Source: Eulemur rufifrons (lineage: Eukaryota; Chordata; Mammalia; Primates; Lemuridae). From it: 64,000 bases of DNA. The position numbers and the translations under genes are program-made. The notes beneath the pieces are model-generated. The model made no database searches. It saw only the letters and a list, made by a program, of their open reading frames with translations, and had not been told where the DNA came from. How positions within the stretch are numbered: position 1 is the stretch's first letter; every line of letters begins with the position of its first letter. The stretch spans positions 49,583,501 to 49,647,500 of the forward strand of contig NC_090990.1 in NCBI RefSeq assembly GCF_041146395.1, read 5' to 3'. Shown piece after piece: positions 51,931 to 64,000 of the stretch.

Positions 51931-52049
51931 ATAAATGACATGAAGTATCCTGACTTTCTACGTTTTAACTCTGTGTCCTTTGGCAAGTCATGTTGCCTTT
52001 CTCTCCCTCATTTTTCACATCCAACAAAACAGGAATGGCAAAAGTTAAC

Positions 52050-52245
52050 ATGTGTGCATTGCTTACTGCATACTGTGTGCCAGCCACTGTCCTAAACAGT
52101 GCATGATTTTATTTTATTGTTACAGTAACCCTGTTTTACAGCCTCCATTTTCTATATGAGAAAACCTGAAGCAGAGAGAAGTTAAGTAAGAGAGGTTTCC
52201 AAAGTTACACAGGGATGCAAATCCAGGCGGTCGGCTGTGAGAGTC
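52050..52245. repeat. MIR fragment
   Basis: 'gcatactgtgtgccagccactgtcctaaacagtgc' and 'catttttctatatgagaaaacctgaagcagagagaagttaag'-type core mark a MIR. Diverged. Confidence 0.7.
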
Positions 52246-53799
52246 CTTGCATTAAAGACAGTGCTTTGCAAATAAAAAGTTCTCAATAAATACGTGATGG
52301 TGATGATAAGAAAATTGCCTGGCACATAATGGGTACTCCATATATTAATTTCCTTCCCTTTGGCTGGTAGCTTGGCTTCATGGGAGTTTACTTAGCTTTT
52401 CTTATAAAGTCATCCTGCCCTCTTCTGTGGTTAGCCCTAATCATAAACCTCCATCCCCTCTCTTTCCCAGTAAGTAATTTTTCTTTTTCTATCTCACCTC
52501 TTTTATGGCCATTTGTGTGCTCTGAGCAAACCAAACAAAGGCTTGGCTGGATGGAGAAAAACAGAGTGTGGTGGTGTAGGTGAATTCAGCCACTCTCCCT
52601 TCACCCCCTGCCAGCATGTTTTGGGAATGAATGACTGAGCTGGAAAAGGCTTTAGACAAGTCACTGAAAGATCATTAGGTCTGCCTGATTGGGACGTATG
52701 TTTTGAGTCTCTGCTTACTTATCTACTAATCAGGAAATAAAATGCCTCAAAAGTTCTAAGAGAATGTAAAAGCTTCCCCCCCGCCCCTTGCTCAGTTTTT
52801 CTTCAGAGTAAAATTTGCAGCTGGGGAAGTTTAACCCACAATATTACAGCAGTGCTTTTTTTCTTTTCATTTTTGTTTGGCTAGGACAATAAACAGCCTT
52901 ATTCTCTTTCAATTCAGAGTCTCACTCACTGTTCTTGAAAATTCTCTTTGGTTCTGCTCTCAAGATGGCCTTGCTTGCTGAGCATGACTCACCGGTTTAG
53001 TGACTCAGAAGTGGCATCTAAGAAGACAAGGATGTGCAGAGTTGTCAAGGCACTTAGTGGCATGTGGAGCCTGCCCGAAGCTTTCCCTAAACCCAGTTAT
53101 TGAGACAGAGCAGCACGTCCATTAACAGCTGTTTACAGTGGTCATTTGTGCCAGTTTATTTGAAGCTCGAGGTCTGCCAGAGACATGGCCTTGGAGAAAG
53201 CTCTGAGGTTTGGCTCCATCCTTGTCCCTTAACTGTGTGTGGCCCTGAGGTTTACTGTGGGTCAAAGCAAGACTTCTGAGAGTTCACCTGGCTGTGCTTG
53301 GAATGGCCACAGAATCAGGAGGCCTAAGCCTTCTGTAAATACTGTGTCAGGAGGGAAAGTAAAGGCTCTTTTTATTTGATGAGGGCTTCAAACCTCTTTC
53401 AAGTTGATTTTTTTTTTAGAAGATCAATTAAGGATGGATAGAGAAATGGACACATGTGATAAAGCAAATATATTATACCAAACTGTACGTGGATATGGGG
53501 CTCACTGTATAATTCTTTCAATTTTTTTGCATGCTTGAAACTTTTAAAAATACAATGTTAGGTAAAATGCACATATCCTTAGAAATGACTATACTTTTGA
53601 AAAAATAATTACTTCTTTTGAAGTATCAACGGCAGCCTTCCTTCCCTCCTCCCACTTCCTTCCTACTCCCAGCGTGAGTCTTCCTTGTCAGGGCCAGGCT
53701 GCTTGATTAAAAAGGGCCTGGAGTGAAGCTGGTTAGGTACTCTTTTATGCCATGGGCTCTATATTCTTCCTCATATGTAACTCCTCACAATAAGCCTAC

Positions 53800-54080
53800 A
53801 GACTAGTTATTATTTCCCATATTTTATGAAGACACTGAGGCTCAGAGAGGTAAGCTTGACCAGTCACAAAATAATAATATTAATCTTACAGCATTTATGG
53901 AGCCCTTACTTTATGTGTCAGGCTTTGTGCCATGCACTTTACTGGTTTTAACTCGTTTGAGCCTCACCCAGTTGTAGGAGGTCGGTACCATTATTGCCTT
54001 CCTCTTACAGATCAGGAAATAGAGACTTAGAGAGGTGCAAGAACTTGTCCTAGCTTAATCTAAGGGACAGTAAATGGCAG
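53800..54080. repeat. two adjacent MIR fragments
   Basis: Two successive cores: 'attttatgaagacactgaggctcagagaggtaag' near 53820 and 'cctcttacagatcaggaaatagagacttagagaggtgcaag' near 54000. Confidence 0.75.
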
Positions 54081-54189
54081 ACCCATGTTTGAACCCATCC
54101 TCTTCTGCTTTAGAACCCTTGCCCTAGTATTCAAACCCAGGCCTTGGCATTCCTTTGTCCAATTCTGTAAATCGGCATACCCTGTGGAA

Positions 54190-54300
54190 ACCTCTCGACC
54201 GGAGGTCACAAGCTCCTGAGGACAGAGAATGTTTTGTTCCGTACTGTCATTCCCAGTGTTCAGAACAGTACCTGGCACAATGAATATTATTGAATGAAAG
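54190..54300. repeat. L2-like fragment
   Basis: 'acaagctcctgaggacagagaatgttttgtt' and 'cagaacagtacctggcacaatgaatattattgaatgaaag' follow the L2 3'-end phrase. Confidence 0.6.
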
Positions 54301-54759
54301 AGTGCCTGAATGGCACTGAATGGTGGCTTCTCATCACCTACTCCCTCACCCTCTCAGCCCCCAAAAGTGCTCCTACTGGGCACACTTTGGCTATCCTGGA
54401 CTTGGTCCTTGGAGATAAAGATGCCTCTTTCTTTGCTGTAGCTTATGGGCCAGGGATTCATTTGGTAGCCAGTAAGGAGTTGTAATGAAGATAGATTTTA
54501 CTTATTGGTCTTAAGTTGTCAAAGAGGAGCAGAAAAGTATTATCCACTGCCAAGGAAAGATGGGAACCAGAAAAAAATACTTAAAATTGCTCAAAACTTT
54601 CAGGGAATCTTCAAATTGTGGCAGCCAGAAACCAAATCAAGGACCCCTAGTGGCCATGAAGCTTTTGCTGTATAGCTGTGTTTGACTTTTGGGCTTCAGT
54701 AATGAATAGGTGAACATTGGCAATTAGTCCTCTTACATGTGCCCAAGCAGTTGGTAATT

Positions 54760-54950
54760 ACACCTAACATTTATATAGTGTTTAGTTTACAAAGCATTGT
54801 ATCTGTTCTCCTTTTTGATCTTCGGAACAGCCTAGTACATATACAGGGCAGCTATGATTATCACCACTTTACAGATGATGAAACTAATGCCAGAGAGGTT
54901 AAGTCATCTGCCCTATATTACTCAGTTAATAAATGGCAGATATAGGTCTT
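54760..54950. repeat. MIR fragment
   Basis: 'caccactttacagatgatgaaactaatgccagagaggttaagtcatctgccc' is MIR core. Confidence 0.75.
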
Positions 54951-55259
54951 CTACCCTCTTCACTCCTAGTCCAGCAGTTTTTTTTTAATGTCAACATTGC
55001 CTTTAACCCAGTAATTTCTGAGGATGAGAGTAATAGGTACATGTATTTCTTTTTGTTGCTCTTCTCCCAACTTAGTTAGGTCCTGGATTGGGTCAGTTAA
55101 TCTTTCTGGATATCAGTTTACCAATCTGTATAATGGGGAATCAACACCACCCACAGTGAGTGCACATGAAGCAGATGAAATTGTGAGGGTGTGGAACTTA
55201 AAAAACAATTCCTGAGTGAAGATATTTGAAGGAGACTGTGATGACTCTTGCCTATTTTC

Positions 55260-55505
55260 CATAAAATAAGCTAAATGTCACCTCTCTTGGCCACCCTATC
55301 TAAAACGGCACCCCTATTCCTCATTACTAATATGTGTCATTTTTCTTCACAGCATTTATTGCCATTTATTATATGTTTATATTTGTTTATATATGGCCTA
55401 TCTGAATCCTCCTACCCGAAAGTAACAGCCACCAGAGCAGGGACCTGAAACCCTGACAGGTGGAACAGTGCCTGGCACAAATAACCGTTTGTTGAATGAG
55501 TGACT
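55260..55505 (-). repeat. L2-like fragment
   Basis: 'ctaaatgtcacctctcttggccaccctatctaaaac', 'ttcacagcatttattgcc' and 'caccagagcagggacc...acagtgcctggcacaaataaccgtttgttgaatgag' trace an L2 3' end. Confidence 0.65.
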
Positions 55506-55784
55506 GAAGGAATGGATGCATGAATCCGAGCTGTGTAATGATTCAAAGTAAGCTTGAATTGAATGATGGAAAGATTTGCTTGAATATTCTTTGCCCTTGA
55601 ACAGAGGGGTCTCATGGTTTGGCTTCCTTACACTTATTCCTGGATTCCTGGCTCAGACACTCAATGGCTTACAAGCAATCACTAAAGTCTCCTGGAGTAT
55701 CAACTTAGGCCTGGGTGGAATGGGTTCCATACCTTGTGTCTGTGCAACAGACACAGGTCATTGTATTGCAGTATATGCCTCTGT

Positions 55785-55915
55785 ATTCTAACAGCCTGTA
55801 AGCAGCTTGAGGACTGAGGGCTGGTCCAGTACATCCTTGTATCCCAAATGCTTAGCAGAGAGTCTGGCCCAGAGAGAGGTAAAAGAAATGTTTGTTGAAT
55901 GAATGAATGAATATG
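55785..55915. repeat. L2-like fragment with (GAAT)n
   Basis: 'gcctgtaagcagcttgaggactgagggctgg...agaaatgtttgttgaatgaatgaatgaat' fits an L2 3' end. Confidence 0.6.
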
Positions 55916-56326
55916 TAGGAGGAAACAAAATACAGGGCTCTTAATCTCCCTCCAAAGTTGAGGTTACCATTTAAAAATAAGCCTGGCACGTGGCACAGAC
56001 ATTCCCCTTTCCATTTGAGCCAGATCTCTCCAGGGACAAGGAGGCACTAAACAGTTGGTTCCCCATCCTGAGGGAAGGAAAGGCGAGCCTAGGCTCCAGA
56101 TCCGGTTCCATGCCATGTTTTGGAATTTGTGTTTACGTCTGCCTTCATCCCCATCCTTTCCTCTCTAGCATAAGCAAAATTATAACCCGGCACACCGACT
56201 TGCTTGCAATTATCATAGCTCGGGTGCTCGTCTGTTAAGGGACTTCGCCCCCGAGACCGCTGACTGTGAATGACAAATCAAAAGTCAGGGTTGCAGAATC
56301 ACCCGGACTTTCCTGCTCATTTGCAG

Positions 56327-56367
56327 CAGAGGGAGGAAGCAGAGAATGAAAGATTCTGAAAATAAAG
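56327..56367 (+). CDS. DNAJC6: DNAJC6 canonical 5' coding exon (MKDSENK start)
   Basis: Start codon ATG at 56346-56348 (A at -3, good context) reads MKDSENK. One base of the next codon follows, then donor GTATGG (GT at 56368). MKDSENKG is the start I recall for canonical human auxilin (913 residues), whose next codon is glycine, consistent with a split GG codon. The residues after it are in exons beyond the window. A pyrimidine-rich tract and TTTGCAG acceptor end at 56326, so the exon may be internal (41 nt, as drawn). It may equally be the 3' part of a first exon that starts further upstream. The coding part is 56346-56367. Auxilin acts at presynaptic terminals in clathrin uncoating, and loss of function causes juvenile parkinsonism in humans. 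Confidence 0.8.
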
Positions 56368-57179
56368 GTATGGGGTCGACTGCAGAGGGGGGGCTTAAAG
56401 ACCTAGGGATGAGCTGTCATTCCACAGACATGTTTAGTTATTATTGATGGCTGATTTAACATTACTGTGCATATATAACTTTAAAATTCTAGTTATATAA
56501 TAAATATGATGACTTTTTAAAATGACTAGCTTCTAGTTTCCAAATATTGTGTCATTCAATTTTCCATTTTCGTGGTACTAAATATAACTATATTCTTGCA
56601 TTCTTCATTTAGTCTTGGCTGAGTATCACGTAATTCCATTTCACAGATTTCCTTATAATATCTAGCAGAATTTTGATAATTTTATTTGGGGGGGGATGTT
56701 CACAATAGTTAATAATGAATGTGTAGGTTTTCAATTTATTATTAGAATTGGAATATCTGAAATACTTGGGACTTAAAACAGTTTGGGTTCTCAAGACAAA
56801 TGTTTGCGGAGAATCCCTTAATGAACATTAATCTTTTTAGGAGGGCTCTACGGGGAGCCGTCCCTGACCTTCAGAACTGTTTATCTTGCAGAAAGACATT
56901 CGGATGCAAACTGCCCCCACTCGGTCTGCCTCCACCCGCTACGTACCTCATCCGCGTCCCCCTCCGGTCCCCCCCCCACTCTAATTCTGTTGGAGGGATG
57001 GGGGGAGGAAAGAAACGGATTTAAATGAAAACTCAGGAAAGGAAAGGGCTCACTGAAAATGAGCCAACCAAATTTTAAGTTCAACAACAAGGATTCTGGA
57101 GGATTTGGGGGTTTTAAATTGTGAGGCTCCTTAAATTTTCTGCCGCAGTTGGGGGAGGAGCGAGAGACCCCTAGGTCTC

Positions 57180-57610
57180 CGGAGGCTGCACGTGTTCCCC
57201 GATGCTGTTTCCGGGGCAGCCCTTCCTCCCTACTGCGTTGGTTGCGCTCCTGGGCCGGGGAAGGAGCAGAGGGGCCGCGCGCCCCGGGGAAAGCGCCGGG
57301 CTGCCGCCGGGACTGAGGACGCCATCTCCGCGCCTCGGTGCCCTGCCGCTGCTTCCGGAGCGCTAATTTTAGGGTCCGCCGGCCCCCCCTTTCTTTCCAC
57401 CGGCTTTCAGTGTTCTCGCCTAGGAGCCACTGAGCAGCGGTCTGCAGCCCATCCTCTCCTCCTGGTGCGCTCTCTTTAAGGAGGCCCTAGCGCTCTGCCC
57501 TTGGGCTGGGGGCTTGGGTGAGCTGGTGAAGGCTGGCACGAAGCGCCGCGGGCGGTTTACACGCTGCCCCTTCCCGCCTGCGCGCCCAGCGACCCTTCTG
57601 GCGCCGGAAT
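57180..57610 (+). promoter_or_regulatory. DNAJC6: GC-rich block, possible internal alternative promoter of DNAJC6
   Basis: About 430 bp of GC- and CpG-rich DNA (for example ggggccgcgcgccccgggg and gcgcctcggtgccctgccg) stand out from the AT-rich intron about 0.8 kb after the MKDSENK exon. A donor-like GGGTGAGC occurs at about 57515. It may be an alternative promoter or first exon, as human DNAJC6 is reported to have shorter transcripts. The open frame across it has no recognised domain. No direct evidence of transcription. Confidence 0.4.
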
Positions 57611-57750
57611 TAAGTTGTTTGGGTGATCAGTGCAACAATACAGGCCCCAAGCCTTCCTGCCCGCAGGGCCGCCTGGCTTGGCCTTCTCCAGTCCCTAGGA
57701 GTCTGCCACTCTGGTTTGTTACAGGATTCCTACCTGGTGATGGGCAACGA

Positions 57751-57802
57751 GGTATATATATATCGAGATATATATATGCACATATACACACACACACATA
57801 TT
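57751..57802. repeat. TA/CA-rich simple repeat
   Basis: Alternating TA runs grading into a short CA run. Confidence 0.9.
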
Positions 57803-58474
57803 CCACGTTTAGAAAAGGAAAAGTAAAAAAAAAAAAAAAAAGACCCTGCACACAACCCGATGCCTGTGGGGAGAATGGTATTTTAATCTACTCAACTGTC
57901 ATGAAGGCTCTTAAGCAATCTTACTTGCCATAATTGAGTCTTTAAAGAGGGCCGGGTAGCTGGTTTGGTAGCATTAACACATCATAGGCTTTGGATCATT
58001 CACATCCACGTATTGATCTGTGTGGTTTTGATGTTTAAATTTTAATTAAGCAGCCTTAGTGGGGAAGAAAATAGCCATGCATGCATACATCTGGTAGGTG
58101 GAAAGAGGACCTATTCACTCCTGTTTCTAAGCCAGACTCTCATGGACAAATAGTATCTGTGTGTGTGTGATCGAAGTATTTAAAATCAACTCTAAGAATG
58201 TTGGCTTTTCCTATGTTGTTTTCAGTGCCTGGGGAAAGGGTTTCTAGAAGGAAGAAATTTGCCTATTTGCCAAGTCATACTAGGCCATGGACATGGTTTA
58301 GAAAAATTTAAAGCTACCTGAATTGGAGGCTCAGGTTGAAGTTAATATTCACCATTGTTTGCAATTGAAACACTCCTGCATTCTCAGTGTTTCAGCATGT
58401 ATTAAAACTTCACATCCTCAGCCTTTTCTTGAGGGGACTTGGTATTTAGAATTTTTGTTTCACCTTATATTGGA

Positions 58475-58625
58475 AAGAGCCTTGGGTTCGGAGTCAGGAT
58501 AGGTATGTCCAGGCTTGTTCAGTCATTAACTCATTAATGACCTAGGACAAGACCCTTTATTTCTTTGGGTCTTAGTTTCTTTATCTACAAAATGGAGAGA
58601 TTTTAGACTAGATTACTGTTTTTCA
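58475..58625. repeat. MIR fragment
   Basis: 'cctaggacaagaccctttatttctttgggtcttagtttctttatctacaaaatggagag' is MIR-like. Confidence 0.75.
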
Positions 58626-58894
58626 GATTGTGGGTGGTGAGAAAACAAGTCAGTGAGTCTTAAGCAACATTTTAGATAGATGAAATAGAATAGAAAATGT
58701 CAGAAACCATTGCTCATGGCAAAGGTAACTATTTCCTAAAACTTCTGTTTTAGATATTTATGTTTATGTATGTAGGTAGAGGCTGCATTCTGACATCAAA
58801 TCTATTTTTTGCTATGAGTTTTAGTCAAACAAGTTTGAGGAACACTGAAACAAATCATAGCTTATTAATTTGGTTTTCAAGGAGTCTGTGAAAA

Positions 58895-58990
58895 CCAGAA
58901 GTTTTATATGTATATATATGCATATATAAACATCTGTAAATATATACATCCATAAATATATATGTACATACATGTATTTATATATAGAGA
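58895..58990. repeat. TA-rich degenerate simple repeat
   Basis: About 95 bp of tatatatgcatatata-type sequence. Confidence 0.85.
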
Positions 58991-59165
58991 ATAGCTTTCC
59001 TCAGATTTTCAAAGGGGTCTAAGACCCCAGACAGATTATGAATTATTATATTTCTGAGGTCCCCCAAGCCTCTGCCGAACCAATTTCTTTGAAATCAAAG
59101 AATCCCTTCAGGGCTGGGAGATAGGTATGTGTTGATAGAGACCAGCTGAGTGGGTGATGTGAGGC

Positions 59166-59216
59166 GGTGGGGGTGGGGTGTGTGGATGTGTGTGTGTGTG
59201 TGTGGGTGTGGGTGTG
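59166..59216. repeat. (TG)n-rich microsatellite
   Basis: Interrupted GGTG/TG run including nine or more uninterrupted TG units. Confidence 0.9.
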
Positions 59217-59734
59217 CTCATGGCAACCAGACCATGAGACCTATTTGTGGGTACCAAAGTACAAGTTGGTGACCTGAATATGAAACATAAAAACACTGAA
59301 AATTGAGAGTGTTTGTGTTAAAAAGGACCACAGAAGAATTATTAAAACATTATGAATTGTTTGGAAGTCAACTCTCCTTGTAAAGATGTAAAAAGAGAAT
59401 CTGATAAAATTTAAAGAGGTTGACAAGGGCAAATAAATCATCAGGAAGTTGGATGTGAATTTTTATAAGCTACCGTCACCTGACTGGTTCAGTAAATGTT
59501 AAATTGTGGCTTAATAACTACCTTCCTTTCTTTCCTCTCTTTTTAGTTCATCTTAAGACAGTTCAGTGAGGTTTTTAAATATAAAAGACATTGAATAACA
59601 TTTACCCAGAGTATCTCAAAATGTTTTGCAAGCCAAGAAAAAAAAATTATGTATAAGGCAACGAGAAAAAATTAGTTGAGTAGGTTAATAAGTAGATATT
59701 GGCAAACATGACAGCTAATTATAATAATAACAAA

Positions 59735-59930
59735 TCATAGCTCCTATTTATGACTACCCATTATGTGAAAAGCTCTCTGTGAGGTGCTTTACATATTGTC
59801 ACAACACAACAAGGTAGGTGGTATTTTACATGTAATGAAATGGATTAAGAGTTTTTTAGTGGGACACATAACTATAGCTAGTAAATGGCAGAGCCTGGAT
59901 TCAAACCCAAGTCTTTTTACCTTTAGAAGC
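59735..59930. repeat. MIR fragment
   Basis: 'tgtgaggtgctttacatattgtcacaacacaac...gtaatgaaatggattaagag' and 'agctagtaaatggcagagcctggattcaaacccaagtc' show MIR layout. Confidence 0.7.
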
Positions 59931-60555
59931 ATTCACATGTAGGCAAGAGCTTAAAAATAAGTAGCTCTGTACTCTGTAAAGTTACAGTTTTTAATAAAAT
60001 TGTCAATGTCATTCATTATTAGAATTAATTTACCTATTATGAAAAGGGAACTATGAACCTTAGAAAATGATGGCTTTTGACCAATTGTTTAGATTGTATT
60101 TATTTGGAAAACAGACATTTTAACTCTTTAAATTCAACTCCAAATTTCCATCTTAGTAAGTTCTTTGAATATTTTGTGCAACAAGGTCTTAGAAGCAGAG
60201 ATATGAAAGAGTAGGAATGGAGAATTTGAAAATTTGGGTAGAAATATTTTTTGTCTACAAGAGATCAGATAAAATAATTCTCCTCTGTCCAGTTTTTATT
60301 TTTCTAGGGTTTATTTCAAAAGGGCAAACATGGCATTTTGTGAGCAAAGTTATGCATAACATTTTAATGTGGTAAAACTAGGACTTGCGTGTCATCTATG
60401 CCAGTGGTTACTGAAAGAATTTTTCACTGGAACTTACTACAAAATATTATTGGGAATTGGAACAGGGTCACATCCAGACTTTTAGGCCCTAAATATGAAA
60501 AAATAGTATGATGTCCATTCCCCAATCTGTAATTCAAAATAAAATAAGTGTAAGG

Positions 60556-60944
<389 letters not shown>

Positions 60945-62139
60945 TCATTACTTCTTTAATACTTTCAGAGAAAACTCAAATTCTTTTAAGGATTTTTGTC
61001 ATTGTTGCATGTGAGTGAGTGAGTTGGTTAAATGGTTCTTTAGCCGGGTGATTTGTGAATGGGTGATTTCTCACGGCTACCCTGTGGTCAAGCTGGGATG
61101 AGAGACTGGTCTGTGCCAGTGGTTCTGGATGGGCGTGGTATTGCTTCCTAGGAGACACATTGGAAATTTGCAAGGGTGGTTTTTGGTTGTCACATGATTG
61201 AGGGACTCTAGTAGCATTCATGGGCAGAAACTAGAAATGCTAGATATCCTGCAATGTTCTAGACTGTTCCATTCAATGATGAATTAGCCTATGTCCTGGG
61301 CATCATGCAAATTTTTTGCTGAAGAGGTAGGTGAAAAGCTCTATGCTTTTCTGAGCCTAGAACATAATTGGTTTTATATATACAGTGAACTTAACAGGAT
61401 TAGAAATGCTGTGTAAGACTAAGGAAGATTATACTTAATTTTGTTTAGAAAATCACTTAGCCAAAGCAACACTGCTTGTATTTGAGACACTAATACAACA
61501 CACTTGTCTCATTCAGTCTACATACAGGCACAAGTAGCTGACAATTATGTCTTCTAATATAGTCCTGACTGAGCATTTGCATATTGAAATACATGTTGTT
61601 TTAGTATGAATAACTTATTTCACTTCTCCTTTACATTACAGTGGAAACATGTATTTTGTTTAATTTTGTGTTAGGTAGGTTCTTTCATCTTTGAATTTCA
61701 TTTTGAGATACTAAGCAAGGAAATACAATATATTTTTATATTTATATATATTTGCATTACTCAGAGTTTACAATTTTGCCCCTCTTAATGCTTTAAAAAA
61801 TCTGAGTCAACATTTAAGCTTTTGGAGATTACAGGTTCAATAAGGTATTTCTGACTCCTTTAAAAAAGATTGGATCAGTCTGCAACAATGGGATTGAGCG
61901 AAGCATAAACTACTTTATTTAAAGGGCAGAGATAACTGGGATATAAAGAGCTATACCTCTTCTAAAAAGTGAAGTCACTGGTCATTGACTTTTTTTTATG
62001 CTACTGTATCTGGTACTTAGCATTTTTGTTTGTTTCTAAATTTTAGTTATATTTCAGCAGGACAATCTTCCTTGCATAACTGTTGAGGGCACCACCATTC
62101 TCAAATTTTAGTCTTGGTTTGTATCAACTTTTAAAAAAT

Positions 62140-64000
<1,861 letters not shown>

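Larger units (their letters stand above)
47340..56326 (+). other. DNAJC6: DNAJC6 first intron (between alternative 5' exons)
   Basis: Bounded by donor GTGAGT at 47340 and a strong candidate acceptor at 56325-56326. It contains L2, MIR, L1, Alu-remnant and hAT-type repeats listed separately. The stretches 50.9-51.5 and 52.3-53.8 kb hold no recognisable repeat or gene. The small open frames there are not supported. Confidence 0.6.

Noticed and set aside
57192..57933. Frames of 95 and 139 codons in the GC-rich block
   Set aside because: No recognisable domain. One ends in a simple-repeat and poly-A peptide (HIHTHTYS, KKKKK). Kept only as a regulatory candidate.

Overview
This is nuclear DNA from a primate, most likely a strepsirrhine and probably a lemur. 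It is interspersed with Alu, L1, L2, MIR, MaLR LTR and mariner/Tigger/hAT copies. No AluS- or AluY-type copies were recognised. The youngest Alus have a right-arm layout that I associate with lemur Alus: a 'ctatatatatttttag(c/t)tgtcc' insert, 'cagcctagctcacagcaacc', and 'gtgctaggattacaggc'. The species call rests on that pattern and is an inference. There are no bacterial features, CRISPR arrays or intact viral genes.

Two protein genes are supported, both on the + strand and in the order seen at human 1p31.3. (1) AK4, the mitochondrial-matrix adenylate kinase 4, is represented by its last three coding exons (14944-15116, 18668-18786, 19968-20082). They encode residues about 89-223 and end in the expected C-terminus. 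A long 3' UTR follows, probably to about 25.68 kb, and it is free of Alu copies. The window start to 14943 is AK4 intron, and the earlier exons are outside the window. (2) DNAJC6 (auxilin, the neuronal clathrin-uncoating co-chaperone) begins about 21.5 kb further on. A CpG island (about 46.94-47.64 kb) carries a candidate first coding exon (start codon 47225, donor 47340). A second 5' exon (start codon 56346, donor 56368) encodes MKDSENK, the start I recall for canonical auxilin. Both exons end in the same splice phase, so either could join the same downstream exon, which lies beyond the window.

Layout: 1-14943 AK4 intron, repeat-rich, with a near-full-length decayed mariner at 1365-2622; 14944-20082 AK4 exons and introns; 20083 to about 25680 AK4 3' UTR; about 25.7-46.9 kb intergenic, with many repeats including an Hsmar1 fragment, a Tigger deletion derivative, a MER5-type element and MaLR LTRs; 46.9-56.4 kb DNAJC6 promoter, first exons and intron; 56.4-64.0 kb DNAJC6 intron, with a GC-rich block at about 57.2-57.6 kb and a long antisense L1 at the end.

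I found no new gene system. The best leads are the two alternative DNAJC6 N-termini, where including the 56.3-kb exon would turn the upstream ORF into a uORF that overlaps the auxilin start as ATGA, and the L1 sequence that begins almost at the AK4 splice donor. All homology statements come from reading the sequence against remembered family features; no search was run.
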